Shown: positions 1-7,680 of the stretch, one piece after another | Position numbering within the stretch: position 1 is the stretch's first letter | How the letters are laid out: each line of letters starts with the position of its first letter | Assembly (NCBI GenBank): GCA_900320225.1 | Contig: ONRL01000048.1 | Span: 1 to 35,892 of the forward strand | Length of the DNA stretch: 35,892 nucleotides | DNA from: an uncultured Lentisphaerota bacterium | GTDB taxonomy: Bacteria > Verrucomicrobiota > Kiritimatiellia > RFP12 > UBA1067 | Reading direction: 5' to 3' | Notes under the pieces: model-generated | What the model saw: only the letters and a program-made list of their open reading frames with translations | Databases searched by the model: none | What the model was told of the DNA's origin: nothing | Made by a program: the position numbers and the translations under genes

Positions 1-1
1 C

Positions 2-691
2 TACTTCAACAACTACGGCTTCAAGCTCGACGACATCACCGTCATCGACCATCGCAGCGGACGCCTGCTCGTGAACGCCTGCCGCTTCAACAAGAGCAAT
101 CCGAAGATCCGCGCGTACACGGGCATCGGCACGGTTGAATGGCGGAACATGATCTACTCGAACTTCCCGGCCGACGCCGAACAGCCGGGCGCGCTCGACT
201 TCGAGGTCGACCAGGACTGCGCCACGGCCGATGACTGGGAGTTCCTGCCAGGCGGCAAGCCCTACGTGCTCGACGCGAAGCCGAACGCGTTCGCCGGCAA
301 GCCGGACTGCCAGGGTGCGCGCTTCGGCGTGTCGCGGAAAACCCTCGCGCGGAATTTCCCGAAGGCGGGGCCGGGGAAGGAGCTCGTCGTGCGCGCCCGC
401 GCCACGCGGCCCGACACGAAAGCCGTGGAGATCACGCTCATCCACGCGAACGGGAAGGTGTGGGGCACCGATCTGCCCCTGACGCCGGAGTGGGCCGACA
501 TCCGCGTCCCGCTCTCCGACCTGCGCTATTTCAAGCACTGGGGAAACCTGCCGCCGCTCGAGCCGGGCGACGCGCCCGACGCACGGCTTCTCCAGACCAT
601 CGGCATCTGTTACGGCAAGTGGCTTTGCCGCGATACGCTCGACCACGAACACGGTTTCGAGATTTCCTCCATCCGCATCGTGGGGCGCTGA
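2..691 (+). CDS. C-terminal part of a secreted protein, putative carbohydrate-binding beta-sandwich (5' end outside window)
   Basis: The reading frame is open from base 2 and runs to TGA at 689-691, so the start lies upstream of the window. A GTG at 71 lies inside continuous coding sequence and is probably not the start. About 229 residues are visible. The last 110 or so look like a galactose-binding-like beta-sandwich: alternating strands, then a segment reading IGICYGKWL followed by HGFEI and a final strand. Such domains often end large secreted glycoside hydrolases in this kind of genome. No catalytic motif is present in the visible part. The next gene starts 12 bases downstream on the same strand, so the two are probably cotranscribed. 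The parent enzyme cannot be identified from this fragment. Confidence 0.7.
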   Translation, partial: YFNNYGFKLDDITVIDHRSGRLLVNACRFNKSNPKIRAYTGIGTVEWRNMIYSNFPADAEQPGALDFEVDQDCATADDWEFLPGGKPYVLDAKPNAFAGKPDCQGARFGVSRKTLARNFPKAGPGKELVVRARATRPDTKAVEITLIHANGKVWGTDLPLTPEWADIRVPLSDLRYFKHWGNLPPLEPGDAPDARLLQTIGICYGKWLCRDTLDHEHGFEISSIRIVGR

Positions 692-702
692 CAGGGGGGC
701 GG

Positions 703-1488
703 GTGAACCTCTGCATCTTCTTCGAGGGCACGGGACAGGGCGTGGCCGGGCGCATTACCAACGTGACGCGCCTGCGGGACGCGTGCGTCGACGACGCACG
801 GCAGAAGCTGCATCTTGAGGCAGGCCTCGGGACGCGCTTCGGCGCTTACCTCTCGGGGAAGATCGCGGGCGTGGACTGGCGGGGGGCGTTCAAGGACGCA
901 CGGCGCTGGTTCGAGGCCAACTACGAATCGTTTCCGAAGGACGGCATTACCACCCACGTGTTTCTCTTCGGGTTCTCGCGCGGTGCGCTTCTGGCGCGAC
1001 ACTTTGCGGAGTGGCTGGACAAACTGGGGCGGACGGTGTCCTATCTTGGCTTGTGGGACACGGTGGATGCCACCGTGGGGCTTGACGTTTCCGAGACGTG
1101 TCCGCCGAACGTCGTCGCCGCGCGTCATGCCGTCGCGCGTGACGAGACGCGTCGCTTCTTCCAGTACGTTCCGCTGAAGTCGTCCAAGAAGAACCAGGTC
1201 AAGGAAATGCTTTTCCCGGGCAGTCACAGCGACGTGGGTGGACTGTACGAGGATAATCACTTGATGGCCGATCTCGCGCTTGCGTGGATTGCAGCGGGCG
1301 CGAGAAGGGCGGGGGTCCGTTTTCGCTCCAGCGTTCGGCTCGTACAGCGGATCAGCGAACAGGCGACGGTTCTGCATGATTCGCACGGACTCGTCTCGAA
1401 CCTGTGGGGTGCGTTCGAACGTGTTCGCCGCAATGTCGCAGGCCTTCGCCTGCATCCGGCTGTGAAAGGATTTAGGCAAAGAAACTGA
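703..1488 (+). CDS. DUF2235 family alpha/beta hydrolase (Tle1-like phospholipase fold)
   Basis: A 261-residue protein. GTG at 703 is preferred because a G-rich run (693-699) precedes it and the family N-terminus begins there; a longer open frame upstream overlaps the preceding gene. Family hallmarks are an N-terminal EGTGQG and TNVTRL, a nucleophile elbow GFSRGA with Ser92, an Asp in LWDT (Asp119), and PGSHSDVGG with His175. This is the expected Ser-Asp-His triad order of DUF2235. The family includes type VI secretion phospholipase effectors (Tle1) but also many stand-alone cytoplasmic hydrolases of unknown substrate. I see no signal peptide, VgrG, PAAR or immunity gene nearby, so an effector role is not supported. 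The protein is shorter than Tle1 effectors and is essentially the hydrolase core alone. Family call firm, substrate unknown. Confidence 0.85.
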   Translation: MNLCIFFEGTGQGVAGRITNVTRLRDACVDDARQKLHLEAGLGTRFGAYLSGKIAGVDWRGAFKDARRWFEANYESFPKDGITTHVFLFGFSRGALLARHFAEWLDKLGRTVSYLGLWDTVDATVGLDVSETCPPNVVAARHAVARDETRRFFQYVPLKSSKKNQVKEMLFPGSHSDVGGLYEDNHLMADLALAWIAAGARRAGVRFRSSVRLVQRISEQATVLHDSHGLVSNLWGAFERVRRNVAGLRLHPAVKGFRQRN

Positions 1489-1686
1489 AGGCAACGGAAG
1501 AGCCGAAGAAGTAATCGGTTGTATTGCGCGTCACAGGAGCCGTACGGACACGAAACCGAACTTCAGCGCGACGTCGATGCGTTGCGGGACGCGGTTCCCT
1601 TCGGGCGAAAAAGCCAAACGCGCCGTCTGCACTTTTGCCCCCGACACGAGAAAGACAAAATCACAAACGACGAGTTCATTTGCAAT
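1489..1686. other. Convergent intergenic region, no gene recognised
   Basis: About 200 bases separate the DUF2235 gene from the end of the opposing NYN gene. Short open frames cross it, but none has a ribosome-binding site or recognisable protein. No strong hairpin followed by a T run was found. Confidence 0.5.
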
Positions 1687-2745
1687 CTATTTGCCTGCGA
1701 GGAGAACGGTGATGCGGCCGGTCTTCTTGTCGCTGCTGATGACCTTCTGACATGTCAAGGTGCTGATGATCGGCGCGATGTCCGATTGCGGCACATGGTA
1801 TGACGCTTTCATGACCATTTGGAGCGATCCTGTGTCGAGGACCTTGAGATGCCCGCTTCGCAGGTCTGCGGTCAGCGTCAGCACCATCTCGCGGCGGTAG
1901 GCCTTTCCGGACGTGACCGTTGGAAGAATGAGCCCGTCGTTCGGAACGAGCGTTTCAAACTCGTTCTTGTCATACCAGACCGCGCCGCAGAGCCCGCAGA
2001 CGTCGATTTCAACCTGAATCTTGCCGGCCGTCACTTTCAACAGGCTCATTGAAGAGCCGCAGTCCGGGCAGATGCATCCGCGTTGCTGGTGCAGTTTTGC
2101 CGTCTCAAGGAGTTTCTTCAGCCCGTCGGCGGCGAAGACCTTGTTGAGCACTGAAAGCTTGCAGGACACTCCGCCACACGAAGGGCAGATTCTGCACGGG
2201 TGGTTGGATTTCGTCCGGGATGTCGTCAGTTTGCCCCCGCACCGCGGGCAAGCCGTGTAAAGCGTCTTCGGGCTCTTGGGAGCGGCGGGTTTCGGAATCT
2301 CAAAGAACCTTGAGCAGGCCGTCCTGAAGCTCTGGGGTGTCTTTTCGTTGCCCATTCCATAAACCAGCTTTCCGCCCTCGCGTATTTTGGTGGCCAATGC
2401 CGTAAAGTCGCTGTCGCTTGAGACGATGAAGATTCCCTCGCACGGGCTTTTGTAGAGGAACTCCATCGCGTCAATCACGAGCGCGATGTCGGAAACGTTC
2501 TTATGCGCGACATTGCTGGTCTGGGGACGCGCGACGATGCCGAATTCACGCTGGGCCTGTACCCAGCCGCCGGTGGACGAGAAACACTTGACCATTCCGT
2601 ACGCGCGCCGGGCGATCGGTTCGCCGATTGAACAGGCCTTGCGGAATATCGCACCGGCTGCCGAGGGGCTGATATTGTCCGCATCGATGAGGACGGCTAT
2701 CGACATGCGGTTCGCGGGATCTGCTGGTTTCGCTAAGGATGACAT
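1687..2745 (-). CDS. NYN-domain (LabA/PIN-like) putative RNase with C-terminal zinc ribbons
   Basis: A 352-residue protein from ATG 2745. Residues about 14-150 form a NYN/LabA domain of the PIN-like nuclease fold: AVLIDADNIS at the first strand, later VSDIALVIDAME, then VSSDSDF with the paired acidic residues that bind metal in this fold. NYN proteins are known or predicted RNases. The C-terminal half holds Cys clusters: CPRCGG, then CRICPSCGG, then CPDCGSS with CGLCGAVW, the last resembling a TFIIB-type zinc ribbon. Zinc ribbons may add nucleic-acid binding. ATG 2745 was chosen because a -10 box lies six bases upstream in the leaderless arrangement also seen at 15051. TTG 2763, ATG 2751 and ATG 2706 are alternatives, none with a clear Shine-Dalgarno. 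It is a single-gene unit. Confidence 0.82.
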   Translation of the reverse strand: MSSLAKPADPANRMSIAVLIDADNISPSAAGAIFRKACSIGEPIARRAYGMVKCFSSTGGWVQAQREFGIVARPQTSNVAHKNVSDIALVIDAMEFLYKSPCEGIFIVSSDSDFTALATKIREGGKLVYGMGNEKTPQSFRTACSRFFEIPKPAAPKSPKTLYTACPRCGGKLTTSRTKSNHPCRICPSCGGVSCKLSVLNKVFAADGLKKLLETAKLHQQRGCICPDCGSSMSLLKVTAGKIQVEIDVCGLCGAVWYDKNEFETLVPNDGLILPTVTSGKAYRREMVLTLTADLRSGHLKVLDTGSLQMVMKASYHVPQSDIAPIISTLTCQKVISSDKKTGRITVLLAGK

Positions 2746-2751
2746 GGCCAT

Positions 2752-2780
2752 AGTATAGTACAACGGCTGGCGTTTCGCAA
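2752..2780 (-). promoter_or_regulatory. Promoter of the NYN gene, probable leaderless start
   Basis: On the minus strand: -35 TTGCGA (2775-2780), 17-base spacer, -10 TATACT (2752-2757). The expected transcription start falls on the A of ATG 2745. There is no Shine-Dalgarno. Confidence 0.55.
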
Positions 2781-2804
2781 GCCTTGGTCAGAAATGAAAA
2801 CGAA

Positions 2805-2852
2805 GAGCCGCCAAGATGGCGGCTCTCCATGCAACGGGCGAGACGCCCGTTG
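2805..2852. repeat. Two adjacent perfect intergenic palindromes (REP-like)
   Basis: The first palindrome, 2805-2825, has 8-base arms GAGCCGCC/GGCGGCTC around AAGAT. The second, 2832-2852, has 9-base arms CAACGGGCG/CGCCCGTTG around AGA. They lie between the end of the DUF4340 gene and the NYN promoter. The 25 bases from 2807 recur identically at 17933-17957, so this is a dispersed repeat and not only a local hairpin. Either hairpin could stabilise the exporter operon's mRNA 3' end. No T run marks it as a classical terminator. Confidence 0.75.
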
Positions 2853-2872
2853 TCCCAGTGCTGTAAGACCGA

Positions 2873-4141
2873 TTACTTCTTCGAAGCGGGTTTGGATTCG
2901 GGTTGAACCGCAGGTTTGGAATCGACCTTCTTTTCAACAGGCTTCGCTTCGACCTTCTTCGGCTCAGGCTTTTTGGCTTCGGCGGGTGCCGGAGCCGGTT
3001 TGGCGGCGGGTGCCGGAGCCGGTTTGGCGGCGGGCGCCGGAGCCGGCTTTGCGGCAGGCGCGGGGGCCGGTTTTTTTTCGGCTGGCTTTGCCTCAGGATT
3101 CTTTTCGGCTGGCTTTGCCTCCTCCTTCTTCGGCTCTTCCTTGGCCTTCACGAGGTCCTTGCGTGTCTTGGACATCGACTCGGCGGAGTAGGACGAGATC
3201 GTGTACGTCCACTTGCCAACCTTGTCGTTGAAGTCCTTGACCGTCTTCTCGCAGGCGGCGTTCTCGGTGGCGTTCGTGCCGACGGGCTTGAAGGCGGCGG
3301 ACACCTTGAACGCGCTGTCGGCGCCGATCTTGTTGCCGACCTTGGCGGTGTAGGTGATGCCGTTCTTCAGCGTGGCGGTGTAGACCGTGCCCGTGGCGAA
3401 GCCAAGTTCGGCCTCGGTCTTCTTCGGGTCGACGACGTCGGAGAAGTTCAGGTAGGAGAGCGCGGAGTCGAGCGAGTAGGTCTTGGAGGTGTCGAGCTCC
3501 TCCTTCGGGCCGAGCCCCTCGAGCGTCCAGGTGGAGTCCTTGCGCGTGAGCTTGACGGACTCCTTCCCCTTGGCGTACGTAACCTCCTTGACGTCGCTGG
3601 CCGTAATGCCGCCGATCTTCGTGTCGACCCATTTCTTCGGATCGCCGTTAAAGGCGTCGAGCGCGTCGTTCACGACCACGGTCGTGCCCTCGAACGCCAC
3701 GTAGCGTCCGTCGGGGTAACCGCCGCCGCCGAACTGGGCCATTTCACCGCGCGGTGCGCTGCGGTGCTGTTCGCCCATCTCGAGCTTCGCGAGCTCCTTG
3801 CCGGCGGCGTCCTTGAGGATGACGACGGTGGGGGCTGCGTTCGAGATGCCGGCGGCGGGTTGTCCGGCCTTGAGTTCCTTCAGCTTGAGAAGTTCGTCGA
3901 GGATTTTCTTGCCGTCGGCCGGATAGCCGTGGAGGGCGTCCACGGTCCAGCCCGCCTCGCCGCTGGCGAGCGTGAGGGACTTCGCGCCGGTGATTTCCAC
4001 GCGGGTGACGTCCGAGATGTTGAAGGCGGGGAGGATCTTGTGCCCGACGACGTTGGGGGTCTTTTGCGAACGGCCCTTGAGCAGGTATGCCGCGCCGAGA
4101 AGCGCCGCGGCGGCGATCACGAGTATGAGAAGTTTTTTCAT
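2873..4141 (-). CDS. DUF4340 domain protein of a Gld-type ABC export operon, Lys/Ala/Pro-rich tail
   Basis: A 422-residue protein with a cleavable or anchoring N-terminal hydrophobic segment (residues 4-20) after KK. The body (about 30-330) matches the DUF4340 pattern: repeated beta units comparing a value to a threshold, such as VTRVEITG and VKEVTYAKGKESVKLTRKDSTWTL. DUF4340 genes regularly follow GldF/GldG-like ABC components, as here. From about residue 335 the sequence is low-complexity, rich in Lys, Glu, Ala and Pro, including repeats of KPAPAPAA. Such tails often extend through periplasm or cell wall. The start is supported by AAGGAAA upstream. It is the last gene of the operon, 41 bases after the GldG-like gene. 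The precise role of DUF4340 in this exporter class is not established. Confidence 0.8.
   Translation of the reverse strand: MKKLLILVIAAAALLGAAYLLKGRSQKTPNVVGHKILPAFNISDVTRVEITGAKSLTLASGEAGWTVDALHGYPADGKKILDELLKLKELKAGQPAAGISNAAPTVVILKDAAGKELAKLEMGEQHRSAPRGEMAQFGGGGYPDGRYVAFEGTTVVVNDALDAFNGDPKKWVDTKIGGITASDVKEVTYAKGKESVKLTRKDSTWTLEGLGPKEELDTSKTYSLDSALSYLNFSDVVDPKKTEAELGFATGTVYTATLKNGITYTAKVGNKIGADSAFKVSAAFKPVGTNATENAACEKTVKDFNDKVGKWTYTISSYSAESMSKTRKDLVKAKEEPKKEEAKPAEKNPEAKPAEKKPAPAPAAKPAPAPAAKPAPAPAAKPAPAPAEAKKPEPKKVEAKPVEKKVDSKPAVQPESKPASKK
2982..3073. repeat. 24-base tandem repeat inside the DUF4340 gene (about four copies)
   Basis: Units begin at 2982, 3006, 3030 and 3054 with exact 24-base spacing. 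They encode KPAPAPAA octapeptides on the minus strand. The copy at 3054 is the most diverged. Slippage during replication is the simplest origin. Confidence 0.85.
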
Positions 4142-4182
4142 GTCAATTTCCTTTGCGATTTTGGGTCATCTGCACGGCGCGT

Positions 4183-6051
4183 TTACCGCTTGCGGCGGAG
4201 GAGGGCGTGGACGATGCCGAAGAGGACGACCAGCAAGGGCACGAGGCAGATGTTGAGCACCTTCAGGCGGAAACCGAGGTTCTCGATGTCGGCGTTCAGT
4301 TCCTTGCGGACGTTCTTGAGCTCCTTCTGGGTCTTCGCCTTTTCGCGGCGGGCCTCGCCGATGGCGCTCTCGAGTTCCTGCGAGATGAGCTTGCGGTCGG
4401 TGCCGTGCTTACCCTGGAGGAGGTCGTTGAGCTTCTTGTTCGTCTCGTTGAACTTCTTCTGGAGGTCCTCGGCCTTGGCGCGGAATTTCTTCTCGGCCTC
4501 GGCGCGGAGCTCGCGCACGACTTCGAACGGACGGTCCGACGGTCCGCGCGAGCGCAGGCCGATCAGCTCCTCGCGTCCGGCGAACTGCTCGACGATGTTC
4601 GCGAAGAGGGCGAGGTTGTCGCCGCGGAGCGCGGCCTGCTGGCCGAAGAGGGTGTCGACGACCTGCACGCACGCCTCGTCCGCGAGGAAGTCGGCGTCGG
4701 CGAACAGGAAGACTGAGCTCTCGCCCGAGGCAACGACCTTTGGAACGGCGTTGGTGGAGCCCTCCTTCCAGTCCGGTCCCTTCGGGAACGCGGTCTTGAA
4801 GGTGCCGGTGAGGCGTCCGGCGAGCGTGCGGCGCACGCCGTCGGGCTTGATCTGGTCGCGGATGGCGGCGGGGCCCATCTGGAGCATGGACGCTTCCACG
4901 AGGCAGGCGCCGTTCGTGGAGGTGGTGAGGATGGGCGTGAAGGCGAGGCCGTCCTTGGCCGTGACCTCCAGCGCGCCCGCGTAGGGAAGGAGCAGCTGGG
5001 AGAGGCCGGCGGTGAGGACGTCCTTCGCGATGTTGGCCTTGCCGAGGTCGAGCAGCGTGGCGTCTGTTTCGACGGCGCCGTTGCGTCCGCGCATCTGCAC
5101 GGAGGCCTTGTCGTCGGCGACGCACTTCGAGGTGTCGAACGAGACGCCCCAGGCGTCGAAGAGCTTGCCGAGGGTAGAGGGACCGCCCTGTCCGCCCATC
5201 TGCATCATCATCGGGTTCTGCTGCTGGCCGCTCGCCTGGAAGTCCTTGAAGCTGAACGGATCGACGCACGCGATGAGGCGCCCGCCCTTGATGACGAACT
5301 GGTCGATGGCGAAGAGCGTCTTCTCCGAGAGGTCCTTCGGGTGGACGACCACGAGCGCCTTCACGTCGTCGTCGATCGACTCGGCGTCCTTCGCGATCTC
5401 GCGCACGTCGTAGTCCTTCTTCAGCTCGGAGAAGGCGATCCAGCCGCGGGAAGGCCGCTGGCGCTGCATCATCATCGGGTTGGGCTGTTCGCCCAGCACG
5501 CCGGGGATGGCGGAGAGCACGCCCACGACGGGGCGCTCGGGCCAGACGGCGCGCGTGATGTGGCGCGTGATCTCGTATTCGAGCGTGGACTCCATGCGCG
5601 GGTCGAAGCCGGGGATGGTCTGCTCCTGCGTGCCGCACACGGCGACGAGGCCGAAGTAGATGGGCGCGCCGAAGGGGTTCGCCTGCTGCGGCTCAATGCC
5701 GTACTTGACGGCCCACTCCTCCTCGTCGGAGTCCTGTTTCGGGTCATAGATCTCGAGCGTCACGTTGCCGTTGCCGGCGCGTTCGTACTCGCCGAGGAGG
5801 TCGCGCACCTGCTCGGCGTAGGTCTTGAGGGAGGGGGGCATGTCCTTGGCGCTTTCGCTGAAGAAGAACTTCAGCGTGACCTTGCGGTCGAGTTTCCCGA
5901 GGACGGCCTTGGAGCCGGGCGAGAGCGTGTAGAGCTGCTCGGCGGTGAGGTCGACGCGCGCGGAAAGCGCGGAGAGGATGTAGTTCGCCGCGCCGACGAT
6001 CACGAGGATCAGCGCCAGCAGGACGAGGGCGAAGGCTTTCTTGTTCTTCAT
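4183..6051 (-). CDS. GldG-like ABC transporter auxiliary protein
   Basis: A 622-residue protein with one N-terminal membrane helix (about residues 7-27), a large extracytoplasmic part, a charged coiled coil (about 490-590), and a C-terminal helix near 598-615 ending in RRKR. The region after the first helix, with RVDLTAEQLYTLSPGSKAVL and VTLKFFFS, is characteristic of GldG and related ABC-type uncharacterised auxiliary proteins (PF09822). The domain is thought to act with the permease and ATPase encoded just upstream. An AAAGGA motif precedes ATG 6051. Two methionine-rich NPMMMQ motifs lie near residues 195 and 280. In Bacteroidota GldAFG supports gliding; no other gliding genes are visible, so a generic exporter or envelope role is more likely. 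Confidence 0.85.
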   Translation of the reverse strand: MKNKKAFALVLLALILVIVGAANYILSALSARVDLTAEQLYTLSPGSKAVLGKLDRKVTLKFFFSESAKDMPPSLKTYAEQVRDLLGEYERAGNGNVTLEIYDPKQDSDEEEWAVKYGIEPQQANPFGAPIYFGLVAVCGTQEQTIPGFDPRMESTLEYEITRHITRAVWPERPVVGVLSAIPGVLGEQPNPMMMQRQRPSRGWIAFSELKKDYDVREIAKDAESIDDDVKALVVVHPKDLSEKTLFAIDQFVIKGGRLIACVDPFSFKDFQASGQQQNPMMMQMGGQGGPSTLGKLFDAWGVSFDTSKCVADDKASVQMRGRNGAVETDATLLDLGKANIAKDVLTAGLSQLLLPYAGALEVTAKDGLAFTPILTTSTNGACLVEASMLQMGPAAIRDQIKPDGVRRTLAGRLTGTFKTAFPKGPDWKEGSTNAVPKVVASGESSVFLFADADFLADEACVQVVDTLFGQQAALRGDNLALFANIVEQFAGREELIGLRSRGPSDRPFEVVRELRAEAEKKFRAKAEDLQKKFNETNKKLNDLLQGKHGTDRKLISQELESAIGEARREKAKTQKELKNVRKELNADIENLGFRLKVLNICLVPLLVVLFGIVHALLRRKR

Positions 6052-6067
6052 TTGCGGAAATCCTTTC

Positions 6068-6811
6068 TTACGAGGCCTTGCGGCAGTCGGTGACGCACTG
6101 CGCGGCGGCGAGCATGAACACGATCATGCCGACGTAGTAGCCCACGTCGGCGAAGTCGAGGACGCCGCGGCCGAGGGACATGTAGTGCTTGAGGAGCGAG
6201 CAGGACGACAGGGCGTCCACCACGCCGCTGGGCACGCCCCAGCCGGCGATGGCGCCGAGCACCGGATCGAAACCGATGATCAGCAGCGTGAACAGGATCG
6301 CGAGGGCCACCACGAAGCCGATCACCTGGCTGCGCGAGAGGGACGAGGCGAACACGCCGATTGCCGTGGCGGCGCCGGCGAGGAAGAAGCTCCCCACGTA
6401 GCCGCAGGCGACGGCGCCCCAGTCCGGGTTGCCGAGGTAGGCCGTCGTGATCAGGATCGGGAACGTGAGCGCGAGGCCCACGCCGATGAACGCCCAGGCG
6501 GCGAGGAACTTGCCCACGAGCGCCTCGGTGAGGGTCAGCGGCATTGTGAGCAGCAGCTCGATCGTGCCGTTGCGGCGCTCTTCCGCCCACAGGCCCATCG
6601 TCGCGGCCGGCACGAGCAGCAGGTACACCCACGGGTGCCAGATGAAGAAGGGCGTGAGCACGGCCTGGCCGCGCTCGTAGTAGTTGGAGAGGCCGAACGT
6701 GAGGAATCCCAGGAGGACCAGGAAGGCCACGAGGAACACGTAGGCGACGGGCGAGTCGAAGTAGCTCTTGAACTCGCGCCGGAATACAGACAGCGTTTTG
6801 CAGGGGCACAT
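6068..6811 (-). CDS. ABC-2 type permease (GldF-like)
   Basis: A 247-residue integral membrane protein with about six hydrophobic segments. The N-terminal FRREFKSYFDSPVAYVF and the cytoplasmic loop EERRNGTIELLLTMPLT are hallmark features of GldF/NosY-type ABC-2 permeases. It would form the membrane channel driven by the ATPase encoded two bases upstream, and its start is preceded by a strong GGAGGG overlapping the end of that gene, indicating translational coupling. The substrate is unknown. The length is normal for the family. Confidence 0.9.
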   Translation of the reverse strand: MCPCKTLSVFRREFKSYFDSPVAYVFLVAFLVLLGFLTFGLSNYYERGQAVLTPFFIWHPWVYLLLVPAATMGLWAEERRNGTIELLLTMPLTLTEALVGKFLAAWAFIGVGLALTFPILITTAYLGNPDWGAVACGYVGSFFLAGAATAIGVFASSLSRSQVIGFVVALAILFTLLIIGFDPVLGAIAGWGVPSGVVDALSSCSLLKHYMSLGRGVLDFADVGYYVGMIVFMLAAAQCVTDCRKAS

Positions 6812-6813
6812 GG

Positions 6814-7536
6814 TCAGTTACCCTCCTTTTCCGTGAGTTTGCGGAACACGACGTCGAGCTTGCCGCTTTCGTCCATCGCGCGGAGCTTGTCCGGCGTGCC
6901 GTCGGCCTTGATCTCGCCATGGGCGATGATGAGCGCGCGCGTGCACACCGCGTCGACTTCCTCGAGGATGTGCGTGGAGATGATGATCGCCTTTTCGGCG
7001 GACATTTCCTTGATCATCTCGCGCACGACGAATTTCTGGTTGGGGTCGAGCCCGTCGGTGGGCTCGTCCATGATGAGCACCTGCGGGTCATGCAGGATGG
7101 CCTGCGCGAAACACGTGCGCTGGCGGTAGCCCTTGGAGAGCGTGTCGATCGTCTGGCGGGCGACGGAGGTGAGCTTGGCCCGTTCGATGGCCGCGTCGAC
7201 GCGCGCGCGCACGTCCTTGCCATGAAAGCCGCGGATGCGGGCGACGAAGGTGAGGAACTCCGTCACCGTCATCGCGCGGTAGCTGGGCGCGTTCTCTGGC
7301 AGGTAGCCGAGGCAGGCCTTCGCGCCGATCGGGTCCTTGATGATGTCGTGGCCGCAGATGGCGGCCGTGCCGGACGTGGGCGGGATGAAGCCCGTGATCA
7401 TCCGCATCGTGGTGGATTTCCCCGCGCCGTTCGGGCCCAGGAAGCCGAGCACTTCGCCTTTCTCGACGGCAAAGGAGATGCCTTTGACCGCCTCGAAGCT
7501 GCCGAAGCGCTTCTTCAGGTTATCAACCTTGAGCAT
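6814..7536 (-). CDS. ABC transporter ATP-binding protein (GldA-like)
   Basis: A 240-residue nucleotide-binding subunit. Walker A is GPNGAGKST (residues 34-42), the signature region is TLSKGYRQR, and Walker B with catalytic Glu is LIMDEPTDGLDP, followed by the switch His in STHILEE. All catalytic elements are intact. The first gene of a four-gene unit with permease, GldG-like and DUF4340 partners, it powers export or envelope remodelling by that complex. ATG 7536 is the family-consistent start, and a good promoter lies about 80 bases upstream. Confidence 0.93.
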   Translation of the reverse strand: MLKVDNLKKRFGSFEAVKGISFAVEKGEVLGFLGPNGAGKSTTMRMITGFIPPTSGTAAICGHDIIKDPIGAKACLGYLPENAPSYRAMTVTEFLTFVARIRGFHGKDVRARVDAAIERAKLTSVARQTIDTLSKGYRQRTCFAQAILHDPQVLIMDEPTDGLDPNQKFVVREMIKEMSAEKAIIISTHILEEVDAVCTRALIIAHGEIKADGTPDKLRAMDESGKLDVVFRKLTEKEGN

Positions 7537-7577
7537 GTTTTTCCTCTTGTTTGTCCTTACTGAAATGTCTCTTCGCC

Positions 7578-7598
7578 GGGACGGGGCACACCTGTCCC
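7578..7598. repeat. Inverted repeat in the exporter operon leader
   Basis: Arms GGGACGGG and CCTGTCCC surround a five-base loop. One position pairs as G-T read as plus-strand RNA, and is a mismatch in the minus-strand transcript. It lies in the 5' leader between promoter and ATG 7536. It could be a leader hairpin or a degenerate copy of the intergenic palindrome family. Confidence 0.5.
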
Positions 7599-7613
7599 AG
7601 AAAAGTGGCAGAT

Positions 7614-7643
7614 ATTTTACAAAATCGCAGGGCGGTTTGTCCA
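7614..7643 (-). promoter_or_regulatory. Promoter of the Gld-type exporter operon
   Basis: On the minus strand: -35 TGGACA (7638-7643), 18-base spacer, -10 TAAAAT (7614-7619), five of six matches each to consensus. Predicted start near 7607, giving a leader of about 70 bases before ATG 7536. Confidence 0.6.
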
Positions 7644-7680
7644 GTACGTGACCAAATTGTAATGTCCTGCGGCGTGCGCC

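Noticed and set aside
703-1488. Type VI secretion effector with immunity partner
   Set aside because: No VgrG, PAAR, Hcp or adaptor gene and no plausible immunity gene next to the DUF2235 gene.
1519-1803. Short plus-strand frames in the 1489-1803 region
   Set aside because: No ribosome-binding site, no recognisable product, and overlap with the end of the NYN gene.
2746-2763. TTG 2763 as the start of the NYN gene
   Set aside because: It lies upstream of the predicted transcription start and would place the -10 box inside the coding sequence, with no Shine-Dalgarno.
2982-3073. Regularly spaced repeat considered as a CRISPR array
   Set aside because: Units are contiguous with a 24-base period, without spacers, and encode a protein octapeptide repeat.
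2903-4984. A 693-codon plus-strand open frame across the DUF4340 and GldG-like genes
   Set aside because: Antisense shadow; Leu/Arg-rich without motifs, and both minus-strand genes have strong family signatures and ribosome-binding sites.
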